Positions 53,191 to 61,251 of a stretch of DNA of 64,000 bases are shown here, piece by piece. The position numbers were made by a program, and so were the translations under genes. The stretch's first letter is position 1, and each line of letters begins with the position of its first letter. The notes beneath the pieces were generated by a model. That model saw only the letters and a list, made by a program, of their open reading frames with translations, had not been told where the DNA came from and did not search any database. This DNA is from Rhodopseudomonas sp. GTDB taxonomy: Bacteria > Pseudomonadota > Alphaproteobacteria > Rhizobiales > Xanthobacteraceae. Location of the stretch: the NCBI GenBank assembly GCA_016124795.1, contig WGNB01000036.1, forward strand, positions 1-64,000, given 5' to 3'.

Positions 53191-54135
53191 ATGAAGCATT
53201 TGCGCATTCTCGACTACGTCGATGAAGTGGCCCGGTCCCGCTCGATCCGCAGGGCAGCCGAGCAACTCAATGTGACCGCCTCGGCGGTCAATCGCCGCAT
53301 TGCCGACCTTGAGGAAGAACTCGGCGCGGTGTTGTTCGACCGTCAGCCGAACGGCGTGCGCCTGACCGCGGCCGGCGAGGTTTTCGTCAATTACCTGCGC
53401 AAGCAGAATGGCGAAGCCGAACGCATGAAATCGCAGATCGAGGACCTCAAGGGCCTACGGCGTGGCACCGTGCGGCTGGCCTGCAGTCAGGCCCTGGCGC
53501 TCGACTTCCTGCCAAGGATCGTCGCCGAATTTCACAAAACCCATCCAAAAGTCGAATTCAACATCAAGGTCGTCGATCACGAATACGCCATGGCGGCGCT
53601 GGCCGCCTTTGAAGTCGACCTTGTGCTGGTGTTCCGGCCGCCGTTTCTGGCGAATTTCCATCCGATGATGACGCTGGAACAACGGCTGGTGGCGGTCATG
53701 GCCAAGACGCATCCGCTCGCGAAAGCGTCGGGCAAAGCGCGCAAGCTGCGATTGCGCGATTGCGCTGCCCACCCGGTCGCATTAGCCGAGCGCTCGATCG
53801 GCGGCCGGCAATTGCTCGAAGAAGTGATGGCCCGCACCGGACTGCGATTCAACATCATGGCGGAATCGAACTCATTCGAGATGCTGCGCGGCCTCGTCAT
53901 TCACGCCGGATTGATTTCATTTCAGATCCAGATCGGCGCACTGCCGGACGGCAACAAGCTCGGCCTGGTGGCGCGCGAGATCGACGCCCGCGACATGCCC
54001 ACCGCGAAGCTCGTGTTCGGCGGTCTGCGCGACCGCAACCTGCCGGTCGCCACCGCCGTTTTTGCCGAACTGGTTAAACGCCGTCTGGAAGCATTGGTAA
54101 ATGCCGACATAGGCAGTGGGCATCGCAAGACATAA
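53191..54135 (+). CDS. LysR-family transcriptional regulator
   Basis: A 314-residue LTTR. The N-terminal winged helix covers residues 1-60 ('LDYVDEVARSRSIRRAAEQLNVTASAVNRRIADLEEELGAVLFDR'), followed by the linker helix and a periplasmic-binding-like effector domain. The ATG encoding MKHLRILDYV was chosen over an upstream TTG that would span the operator-like repeat. It diverges from the NMT1-type ABC operon and precedes the URC-type cluster by 230 bases on the same strand. It could regulate either or both; a pyrimidine catabolite is a plausible inducer. Confidence 0.9.
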   Translation: MKHLRILDYVDEVARSRSIRRAAEQLNVTASAVNRRIADLEEELGAVLFDRQPNGVRLTAAGEVFVNYLRKQNGEAERMKSQIEDLKGLRRGTVRLACSQALALDFLPRIVAEFHKTHPKVEFNIKVVDHEYAMAALAAFEVDLVLVFRPPFLANFHPMMTLEQRLVAVMAKTHPLAKASGKARKLRLRDCAAHPVALAERSIGGRQLLEEVMARTGLRFNIMAESNSFEMLRGLVIHAGLISFQIQIGALPDGNKLGLVAREIDARDMPTAKLVFGGLRDRNLPVATAVFAELVKRRLEALVNADIGSGHRKT

Positions 54136-54365
54136 ATGACAGCCATGCCTGCCGCGCCGATTGCCGGTCGCGGAAGCGTCACTATATTTAACTTGCAAAG
54201 GGCGGGCGACGAGACCTAACCTGAGCAACGATTACAACATTCTGCACGACTGGCCCGTCCTCGGTGGCGGGCCGTATCCGTTTTGGCGGCGTGTGAAGTA
54301 ATCCGCCGAAGCCGCTTGCGATAAAGACACCTGCCGTTACAGCGCCACGAAAACAGTTGAACATC

Positions 54366-55622
54366 ATGACCCGTTCAAACCGGCCCAACCACATCCGCCT
54401 CACCTCCCATCCGGAACCAGGCGGCAAGCAGCGGTTTCCGATCCACTGGGGCGCACCGACCGCACGTGAACGCGGCCCTATCATCGGCACGGTATCGCGG
54501 CCCGGCGACCGCAATGTCATTGGCACCCATGGCGGCTCTTATGCGCTGTATCGCGCGCTCGCGGTCTCGGCTGGCGCGCTCGATCCGATCCGCCGCCCCG
54601 ACCTGACCAATACTTATCCGGCGGCCGCCATCGGCCCCTTCCCGCAATGGACCGATCCGCGCCGCATCGTTTCGCTCGATCCCTGGGGCCATCTGGTCGC
54701 CGAAAACTTCAAGGACGAAATCGCCGAGGGCGCCGATATCCGTCCCAGCATTGCCATCACCAAGGCGCGGCTCGATCTCATCGAAATGCAGGACGCCGTG
54801 CGCGCCGGCCGCTTGAAAGTCGATGGTGAACTGGTGCGTGAAAACGGCAGCATCGGCGTGACCAAGATCGCGGTCGATCCGGTCTGGTATCTGCCGGGCA
54901 TCGCCGAACGCTTCAAAACATCGGAGAACGCCCTGCGTCGCGTTCTGTTCGAGCAAACTGCCGGCATGTTCCCCGAACTGGTGACCCGGCCGGATCTTCA
55001 AGTGTTTCTACCGCCGATCGGTGGCATCACCGTCTATCTGTTCGGCGACGTCAGCAAGCTGAATAACCCGGCGACCAAGATCACCTGCCGCGTTCACGAC
55101 GAGTGCAACGGTTCCGACGTTTTCGGCTCCGATATCTGCACCTGCCGGCCTTACCTCATTCACGGTATCGAAGAATGCGCGCGCGGCGCGCAGGACGGCG
55201 GCCTGGGCATCATCGTCTATAACCGCAAGGAAGGCCGCGCGCTCGGCGAGGTTACCAAATTCCTGGTTTACAATGCCCGCAAGCGTCAGGAAGGCGGCGA
55301 TGCCGCCTCGGCCTATTTCGAGCGGACCGAATGCGTCGCCGGCGTGCAGGACGCACGTTTCCAACAATTAATGCCCGATGTCATCAACTGGCTTGGCCTG
55401 AAGCGGATCGATCGCTTCGTATCGATGAGCGACATGAAATACAACGCCATGGTCGAACAGGGCGTCGAGATCGTCGAACGAATCCCGATTCCCGACGAAT
55501 TGGTGCCGGCCGACGCCCATGTCGAAATCGCCGCCAAGAAAGCCGCCGGTTACTATTCGCCGGACGCGCCCAAGCCACAGGACCTGACCGGAACCGTCGG
55601 CCGCGACCTCAACAAATACTAA
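54366..55622 (+). CDS. GTP cyclohydrolase II-like protein of the URC1 type (uracil catabolism)
   Basis: A 418-residue protein. The C-terminal half is the RibA fold: zinc ligands C247, C258 and C260 with the exact C-x10-C-x-C spacing of E. coli RibA, then 'YNRKEGRALGE' for RibA 'YHRQEGRNIGL'. The base-recognition segment 'TNNP' of true RibA reads 'MSDMKY', and about 200 extra N-terminal residues are present. These features fit the URC1 family, first defined in the yeast Lachancea kluyveri, where it is needed to open the uracil ring. A DUF1688 (URC4) gene and a UPRT gene follow, which makes this assignment strong. It is unlikely to make riboflavin. Confidence 0.9.
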   Translation: MTRSNRPNHIRLTSHPEPGGKQRFPIHWGAPTARERGPIIGTVSRPGDRNVIGTHGGSYALYRALAVSAGALDPIRRPDLTNTYPAAAIGPFPQWTDPRRIVSLDPWGHLVAENFKDEIAEGADIRPSIAITKARLDLIEMQDAVRAGRLKVDGELVRENGSIGVTKIAVDPVWYLPGIAERFKTSENALRRVLFEQTAGMFPELVTRPDLQVFLPPIGGITVYLFGDVSKLNNPATKITCRVHDECNGSDVFGSDICTCRPYLIHGIEECARGAQDGGLGIIVYNRKEGRALGEVTKFLVYNARKRQEGGDAASAYFERTECVAGVQDARFQQLMPDVINWLGLKRIDRFVSMSDMKYNAMVEQGVEIVERIPIPDELVPADAHVEIAAKKAAGYYSPDAPKPQDLTGTVGRDLNKY

Positions 55623-55633
55623 GAACGAAACAT

Positions 55634-55658
55634 CGGCGCCGGGATAGTCCCGGCGCCG
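55634..55658 (+). terminator. Perfect hairpin between the URC1- and URC4-type genes
   Basis: CGGCGCCGGGA-TAG-TCCCGGCGCCG is an 11-base perfect stem with a 3-base loop, followed after about ten bases by CCTTTT. It starts 12 bases after the URC1-type stop. It could attenuate downstream expression or protect the upstream message. Confidence 0.7.
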
Positions 55659-55686
55659 CGAACGATTCCTTTTGGCCTGCCGATTG

Positions 55687-56937
55687 ATGGCGCTCCTGAT
55701 GAATTCCGAAACGGCCGCCGCAATGTCTCTCCTCAGCGCCCAAGCCGTTCGCGCGCGCGCGCAAACGATGCTGACGCTTGGGCTTGAAGACCGGCTGCCG
55801 AATTTCAGGGTCGATCTGTCTCAACTCGACGCAATCGCCGAACGCGTACTGGCGGTGACGCGCCAGGCTTATCCCTCGCTCGACATCCCGTTCCATTCCC
55901 GCTGGCGACACTTCGTCGTCAACGGCACGGATCGATTTGCCGTTATTGCCAACCAGGCACCATGGCGCGACGCCGCGGCAAGGGCGCGCGCCGAATTCGA
56001 TCTCGCCATCGTCAGCGTCTTTCTCGATGCCGGCGCCGGTGCGCAATGGCGCTATAACGATCCGGTCAGCGGCCAGGCCATCGGCCGCTCCGAAGGTCTG
56101 GCGCTCGCCAGCCTCGACATGTTCGCGGCCGGCGCATTTTCAGCCGACCCTCAGAACCCGTTGCGAGTCGATGCCACCGTACTGGCCGCGCTAACCGCGG
56201 ACCAACTGGCCAAGGGCTTTCAGGTCACCGCCGATAATCCGTTGGTCGGTCTCGACGGTCGCGCGGCATTGCTGCGCAGGCTTGGCGCTTTGATGCACGA
56301 AAAGCCGGCCGTCTTTGCCGGCAGCGATAGCGCCCGACCGGGCGGGCTGTTCGATCACATGACAGCACACAGCGGCAACACGACAACCATTGCCGCGCCA
56401 CATATTCTTGCCACGCTGCTCGTCGAACTCGGGCCGATCTGGCCGTCCCGCCTCACGCTCGGCGGCGTCCCATTGGGCGATTGCTGGCGGCACAGCTCGA
56501 TCAGGACCGCCGACGCGACAAACGGTCTCGTCCCGTTACACAAATTATCGCAGTGGTTGTCTTATTCATTGATCGAGCCGCTGCAACGCGCCGGCCTGAC
56601 CGTGTCCGACATCGATGGACTCACCGGCCTCGCCGAATATCGCAACGGCGGCCTCTTCGTCGATGGCGGGGTCCTCAAGCTTCGCGACGTAGCGCAATTG
56701 ACGCAAGCGCACGATGCCGGCTCGGAACTGGTGGTCGAATGGCGCGCTCTAACGGTTGCATTGCTCGACAAACTGGCAGCGACCATTCGCGAGCGTTTGA
56801 ACATGGACGCGGTCAGTCTGCCGCTGGCGAAAATTCTCGAAGGCGGCACCTGGGCAACCGGGCGCGTACTGGCGCGCGAACGGCGGCCGGACAGTTCGCC
56901 GCCGATTACGGTCATCAGCGACGGCACGGTATTTTAG
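55687..56937 (+). CDS. DUF1688 protein of the URC4 type (uracil catabolism)
   Basis: About 416 residues of the DUF1688/URC4 family. Conserved stretches include '[40 protein letters not shown]', '[24 protein letters not shown]', 'RPGGLFDHM', '[33 protein letters not shown]' and '[14 protein letters not shown]'. The domain is found almost only in URC clusters of fungi and bacteria and its exact chemistry is unsettled; yeast genetics places it in uracil ring degradation. Several ATGs (55687, 55699, 55723) are possible starts and none has a strong ribosome-binding site. The UPRT gene follows after an AGGAG that overlaps this gene's stop. Confidence 0.9.
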   Translation: MALLMNSETAAAMSLLSAQAVRARAQTMLTLGLEDRLPNFRVDLSQLDAIAERVLAVTRQAYPSLDIPFHSRWRHFVVNGTDRFAVIANQAPWRDAAARARAEFDLAIVSVFLDAGAGAQWRYNDPVSGQAIGRSEGLALASLDMFAAGAFSADPQNPLRVDATVLAALTADQLAKGFQVTADNPLVGLDGRAALLRRLGALMHEKPAVFAGSDSARPGGLFDHMTAHSGNTTTIAAPHILATLLVELGPIWPSRLTLGGVPLGDCWRHSSIRTADATNGLVPLHKLSQWLSYSLIEPLQRAGLTVSDIDGLTGLAEYRNGGLFVDGGVLKLRDVAQLTQAHDAGSELVVEWRALTVALLDKLAATIRERLNMDAVSLPLAKILEGGTWATGRVLARERRPDSSPPITVISDGTVF

Positions 56938-56948
56938 GAGCAAGACAT

Positions 56949-57584
56949 ATGGCCATCGAGGGCGTCACCGTCGTCAATCATCCGCTGGTGCAGCACAAGC
57001 TGACCTTGATCCGCGACAAAAGTCTGTCGACCAAGTCATTTCGCGAACTGCTGAGCGAAATCGGCATGTTGCTGTGTTACGAAGTGACGCGCGACCTGCC
57101 GCTCGAGATGACCGAAATCGAAACGCCGATGGCACGGATGAAGTCGCCGAAGCTCGCCGGCAAAAAACTGGTATTCGCGCCGATCCTGCGCGCCGGTCTG
57201 ACCTTCGCCCAAGGCATGCTCGATCTCGTGCCTGTGGCCCGCGTCGCGCATATCGGCATGTATCGCGAACCGGAAACATTTTCGGCGGTCGAATATTTCC
57301 TGAAGACGCCATCCGATATCGCCGAACGACTGGTCATCGTTATCGTGCCGGTACTGGCGACCGCGAATACGGCAGTCGCCGCCGTCGATCGGCTGAAAGA
57401 ACGCGGCGCCAAGGATGTCCGGCTGGTCTGCATGGTCAGTGCGCCGGAAGGCATCGAACGGATGCGCGGCATTCATCCCGACGTTCACATCTGGACGGCG
57501 GCGATCGACGAACGGCTCAACGAACAAGGCTTCATCATTCCCGGGCTCGGCGACGCCGGCGACCGCGCCTACGGCACCAAATAA
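56949..57584 (+). CDS. upp: Uracil phosphoribosyltransferase with altered PRPP loop
   Basis: A 211-residue UPRT. Family segments are intact: '[30 protein letters not shown]', 'PILRAGL' and the uracil-binding loop '[16 protein letters not shown]'. The PRPP-binding loop, DPMLATGGS in E. coli, reads VPVLATANT: Asp becomes Val133 and Gly-Gly becomes Ala139-Asn140. In the URC pathway UPRT converts uracil to UMP, the entry compound, so this copy is probably dedicated to catabolism rather than salvage. Start: ATG with AGGAG eight bases upstream, after the URC4-type gene. Catalytic competence of the altered loop is uncertain. Confidence 0.92.
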   Translation: MAIEGVTVVNHPLVQHKLTLIRDKSLSTKSFRELLSEIGMLLCYEVTRDLPLEMTEIETPMARMKSPKLAGKKLVFAPILRAGLTFAQGMLDLVPVARVAHIGMYREPETFSAVEYFLKTPSDIAERLVIVIVPVLATANTAVAAVDRLKERGAKDVRLVCMVSAPEGIERMRGIHPDVHIWTAAIDERLNEQGFIIPGLGDAGDRAYGTK

Positions 57585-57597
57585 AAATCCCGTTCTG

Positions 57598-57614
57598 TCG
57601 CGCCGGTGGCGCGA
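57598..57614 (+). terminator. Weak hairpin between upp and folD
   Basis: TCGCGCC-GGT-GGCGCGA is a 7-base perfect stem starting 13 bases after the upp stop. There is no T-tract. It may mark the 3' end of the URC cluster. Confidence 0.4.
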
Positions 57615-57662
57615 TTCATCCAGCGCCGCCAGCGAACACACGACATTTTTTGAGACACGACC

Positions 57663-58544
57663 ATGACCGCCAAGCTGATCGATGGCAACGCGATAGCCCG
57701 CAAAGTCCGCGAGGAGATTCGTGTCCGCGTTGAAGTGCTGAAGCAAAAACATGGCGTCGCGCCCGGTCTCGCCGTGATCCTGATCGGCGAGGACCCGGCG
57801 TCCAAGGTTTACGTCCGCAACAAGATCAGAGCCTGCGCCGAGGTCGGCATTGAATCGCAGGTGGTCCGTTTCCCCACCACCGTCTCCGAACAGGAAGTCC
57901 TCGATTGCATCGAGCGTCTCAACAAGGACGCAGCAATCAACGGCATCCTCGTGCAGTTGCCGATCCCGCCGACGATCTCGATCAGGGCGGTGCTCGAAAC
58001 CATCTCGGTGGACAAGGACGTCGACGGTTTCCATCTCTACAATGTCGGCGGCTTGATCGCCGGAGATTCGGTATTCCCACCCTGTACGCCTTATGGCGTG
58101 CAAAAGATTCTCGAATACGAAGGCATTCCGCTGGAAGGGCGCAACGTCACCGTGGTCGGCGCCAGCAACATTGTCGGCAAACCGATGGCGCTGATGCTGA
58201 TGCAGAGCGAAGCAACGGTCGCCATCTGCCATGCCAAGACACGCGATCTCGCGCAATACACGATCCTGGCCGACATCCTCGTCGTCGCCGCCGGCAAGCC
58301 CAACCTGATTTTGCCGCAAATGGTCCGGACCGGCGCCGTCGTCATCGACGTCGGCATCAACCGTCTGCCCGACGGCCGCCTTGTCGGCGATGTCGATTTC
58401 GAAGGGGTGCGTCAAAAGGCGTCGCACATCACGCCGGTGCCGGGCGGCGTCGGACCGATGACGGTGACGATGCTTCTCTACAACACGGTGGCGTCTGCCG
58501 AACGCGAAGCCAACCATGCAGCGGCAGGCCAGATCGCGCGATAA
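57663..58544 (+). CDS. folD: Bifunctional methylenetetrahydrofolate dehydrogenase / methenyltetrahydrofolate cyclohydrolase
   Basis: A 293-residue FolD. Typical segments are 'LAVILIGEDPASKVYVRNK' with the catalytic Lys in the Y-V-x-x-K motif, 'GILVQLPIP', 'DVDGFHLYNVGGL', 'PCTPYGVQKIL', the NADP loop 'VTVVGASNIVGKPMALML', and 'ITPVPGGVGPMTV'. It interconverts 5,10-methylene- and 10-formyl-THF in the cytosol. It starts 78 bases after upp across a weak hairpin, so it may or may not be in the same transcript. Its C-terminus meets a tRNA gene on the other strand. Confidence 0.96.
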   Translation: MTAKLIDGNAIARKVREEIRVRVEVLKQKHGVAPGLAVILIGEDPASKVYVRNKIRACAEVGIESQVVRFPTTVSEQEVLDCIERLNKDAAINGILVQLPIPPTISIRAVLETISVDKDVDGFHLYNVGGLIAGDSVFPPCTPYGVQKILEYEGIPLEGRNVTVVGASNIVGKPMALMLMQSEATVAICHAKTRDLAQYTILADILVVAAGKPNLILPQMVRTGAVVIDVGINRLPDGRLVGDVDFEGVRQKASHITPVPGGVGPMTVTMLLYNTVASAEREANHAAAGQIAR

Positions 58545-58548
58545 AAAC

Positions 58549-58625
58549 TGGCGGTCCCGAGAGGAGTCGAACCTCCGACCTTCGGTTTAGGAAACCGCTG
58601 CTCTATCCTGCTGAGCTACGGGACC
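58549..58625 (-). tRNA. tRNA-Arg, anticodon CCT
   Basis: A 77-base cloverleaf with encoded CCA. The acceptor GGTCCCG pairs perfectly with CGGGACC, followed by discriminator G. The D arm is GCTC...GAGC, the anticodon loop TTCCTAA carries CCT (reads AGG), and the T arm is GGAGG-TTCGACT-CCTCT. The top pair of the anticodon stem is a G-A mismatch (positions 27-43). The 3' end lies four bases after the folD stop on the opposite strand. Confidence 0.95.
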
Positions 58626-58726
58626 GGCGCACCGCGATTTAGCACAGGGATTCCGGCCGCGCACCCATCGATCGGTGCCAGGACCGCCATATTGACGGCA
58701 TCGGCAGCAAATTCCGACAATCCGGC

Positions 58727-59524
58727 ATGGCCCCACCGCGCCCCTGCCGCTACTGCAAGCCCGTGATTGCCATTGCATTGGCGATGGTGCTTGGGCTGGC
58801 GCCATGCCCGGACCGCGCCCACGCGCAGGCCGCCTGCGGGAACGCCGCGATCGGGAGCGGCACGGTCGCCGCCGTCCGCGACGGGCGCACCGTTCTTCTG
58901 GCCAACGGACATGAAGTCCGGCTGACCGCGATCGAATCCGGCGTCGACGGCGGCACCATGCTGCACCACCTGACTATTGGTAAAATCGTCCGGTTATCGC
59001 GGCCGGAGGGTGGAAAAACGGGCGAATTCGACCGCTACGGCCGTCTAATCGCCTTTGCTACGCCCGAAGACGCGGCGCAATCGCTTCAGATGACACTTCT
59101 GAACGCCGGCCAAGCACTGGTTTCGGCGCGAATCGGCAGCAAAGCCTGCGCCGACGTCCTGTTATCGGCCGAAAAAGCCGCCCGCGCCGCCAAACGTGGG
59201 CTGTGGGCCAACCCCAATTCCGCCCCTTTAAGTTCCGACAACCTTGCAGGGCTCGAAGCCTCGCGGGGGCATTTCGCGCTGGTCGAAGGCCATGTATTGT
59301 CGGTCCGGGAGAGCGGCGCCATCGTTTATGTCAATTTCGGGCGGCACTGGACCCGTGATTTCACCGTCACGGTTCTCAAACGCCAGCGGCGCGCTTTCGC
59401 GGCCGCCGGCATCGATTTGACCAGGCTCGAAGGCCGCCGCATCAGGGTGCGCGGCTTTATCGAGCAACGCGGCGGCCCGATCATCGCGGCCACCGCGCCG
59501 GAGCAGATCGAACTTATCGAATGA
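58727..59524 (+). CDS. Secreted thermonuclease-like (SNase) protein
   Basis: A 265-residue exported protein with a signal peptide (hydrophobic VIAIALAMVLGLAPC, cleavage near AHA-QAA). The SNase/OB fold is suggested by 'VAAVRDGRTVLLANGHEVRLTAIES' and 'DRYGRLIAFA' followed by 'ALVSARIGSKACADVLLSAEKAARAAKRGLW', the usual order in thermonuclease-like proteins. The Arg of D-R-Y-G-R is present, but the calcium-binding Asp and Glu pair is changed, so nuclease activity is doubtful. The C-terminal 80 residues may form a second beta domain. It ends four bases before the M48 protease gene, so the two form an operon. Confidence 0.75.
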   Translation: MAPPRPCRYCKPVIAIALAMVLGLAPCPDRAHAQAACGNAAIGSGTVAAVRDGRTVLLANGHEVRLTAIESGVDGGTMLHHLTIGKIVRLSRPEGGKTGEFDRYGRLIAFATPEDAAQSLQMTLLNAGQALVSARIGSKACADVLLSAEKAARAAKRGLWANPNSAPLSSDNLAGLEASRGHFALVEGHVLSVRESGAIVYVNFGRHWTRDFTVTVLKRQRRAFAAAGIDLTRLEGRRIRVRGFIEQRGGPIIAATAPEQIELIE

Positions 59525-59528
59525 CGTT

Positions 59529-61025
59529 ATGCGTAAGGGCTCAATGGTGACGGCAACGCCAAGACGGATTTCAGGCAGCGGCACCCGGCAGATTTGGCGG
59601 GCCGGTCTGCTGGCGCTTGCCGTCATGGTCGCGGGTTGCACCGCCACGCCCGCCAATCGGCAAGTGTCGCTGACAACCGAAGACGCCGAATCGCAAAGCC
59701 AAATGCAGCCGGCGGCCCTGCGCGAGCACGCCCGTATTCTGGCGTCTTACGGTGGCGTATACGAAAACCCAAAGGTCCAGGCCGAAATCGAGAAGACCGT
59801 GGCGCGGCTCGTCGCGGCGTCGGAAAAGCCGAATCTGAAATACCAGATCACCTTGCTGAACTCGCCGGCGATCAACGCCTTCGCTCTGCCGAACGGCCAT
59901 CTTTACATCTCGCGCGGCCTGATCGCTCTCGCCAACGACAAAGCCGAACTCGCCTCGGTGCTCGCGCATGAGATGGGCCATGTGATCGCGCGCCACGCCC
60001 AGATCCGCGAGGAACAGGCGCGCCAGACGGCGATCATCGGTCATCTTGTCAATGACGTCCTGAGCGATCCGCAGACCGGCGCGCTGGCGCTGGCCAAATC
60101 CAAGCTGACGCTGGCGAGCTTCTCACGCGCCCAGGAATTCGAGGCCGACGGCATCGGCGTCGGCATTTCGGCACGCGCCGGCTTCGACGCCTTCGGCGCG
60201 TCGCGCTTTCTCACCGACATGCAGCGCAACGCCGACCTGAAGTCGAACGGCGGCCCGGTCGAAACCCACGGCGCCGATTTCCTTGCGACCCACCCGGCAA
60301 CGCCCGAGCGCGTCAAGAACGCCCTGCTCAATGCCCGGCAATATACCGGACCGGGCTCGGGCGAGCGCGACCACAACGAATATCTCGCCGATCTCGACGG
60401 CATGGTCTATGGCGAAGACCCGAGCGAAGGCTTTGCCCGCGGCCGCCGCTTCGTGCACCCCAAGCTCGGCTTCACCTTCATGGCGCCGCCGGACTTCACG
60501 CTCGACAATACGGCGCAGGCGGTGCTCGGCCTCAAGGACGGCGGCGGCGAAGCGCTGCGGCTCGATGTCGTGAGCGTGCCGGCCGAACAGGGGCTGGGCG
60601 ATTATCTCAAATCCGGCTGGATGGAAAACGTCGATAGCGCAAGCGTCGACCAATTCACCGTCAACGGCTTTCCGGCCGCAACCGCGACCGCCAAGGGCGA
60701 CCGTTGGGCCTTCCGGCTGTTCGCGGTGCGCTATGGCAGCGACGTCTATCGTTTCATTTTCGCCGCCAAGACCATGACGGACGCCGCCGACCGTTCGTTC
60801 CGCGACTCCGTATCGAGCTTCCGCCGCATGAGCCTGAAGGAAAGCGCGGCCATCCACCCGCTGCGTATCAAGATTATCACCGCGCGCGCCGGCGACACCC
60901 CGGAAACGATGGCACGTCAAATGGCCAGCGCCGACCACAAGCTCCAGCACTTCCTCGTGCTCAATGGCCTGACCACCCATGATCGGTTGAAGCCGGGCGA
61001 AAAGCTCAAGCTGGTGGTCGAATAA
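59529..61025 (+). CDS. Lipoprotein M48-family metalloprotease with LysM-like tail (BepA-like)
   Basis: A 498-residue periplasmic protease. A lipobox VAGC (C37) anchors it to a membrane. The zinc motif HEMGH is at residues 147-151 and the third ligand Glu lies in 'EFEADGIGV'. A central domain after residue 300 is of unknown type. The last 50 residues ('ITARAGDTPETMARQMAS...LNGL...LKPGEKLKLVV') resemble LysM. Related BepA/YfgC proteins control outer-membrane protein quality. The gene follows the nuclease-like gene by four bases. Confidence 0.9.
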   Translation: MRKGSMVTATPRRISGSGTRQIWRAGLLALAVMVAGCTATPANRQVSLTTEDAESQSQMQPAALREHARILASYGGVYENPKVQAEIEKTVARLVAASEKPNLKYQITLLNSPAINAFALPNGHLYISRGLIALANDKAELASVLAHEMGHVIARHAQIREEQARQTAIIGHLVNDVLSDPQTGALALAKSKLTLASFSRAQEFEADGIGVGISARAGFDAFGASRFLTDMQRNADLKSNGGPVETHGADFLATHPATPERVKNALLNARQYTGPGSGERDHNEYLADLDGMVYGEDPSEGFARGRRFVHPKLGFTFMAPPDFTLDNTAQAVLGLKDGGGEALRLDVVSVPAEQGLGDYLKSGWMENVDSASVDQFTVNGFPAATATAKGDRWAFRLFAVRYGSDVYRFIFAAKTMTDAADRSFRDSVSSFRRMSLKESAAIHPLRIKIITARAGDTPETMARQMASADHKLQHFLVLNGLTTHDRLKPGEKLKLVVE

Positions 61026-61251
61026 CCGACCCTGCATAGCCCCGCCAGCGCCGCGGGCCGACTGGCGACCGCTTCGCCAATCCATGATGATTTCGTCGTC
61101 GTTTCGACCTGTTCGGCCGTAGCGACGGCATGTCCTGGTCTGACGGGACTGCCGGCCTTGACCGGGTGCACCTGGAATAAGAAGGCAGGTATCCCGGCGT
61201 TAGGTTTCGCTTAACCATTGGGGCCGAATTTATTAACGGCAAAAAAACCGA

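Noticed and set aside
54366-55622. GTP cyclohydrolase II-like gene considered as riboflavin gene ribA
   Set aside because: It lacks the TNNP base-recognition motif, has a large N-terminal extension and sits with DUF1688 and UPRT rather than other rib genes.
57036-58517. Minus-strand open frame of 493 codons opposite upp and folD
   Set aside because: Antisense to two highly conserved genes and crosses their intergenic hairpin.
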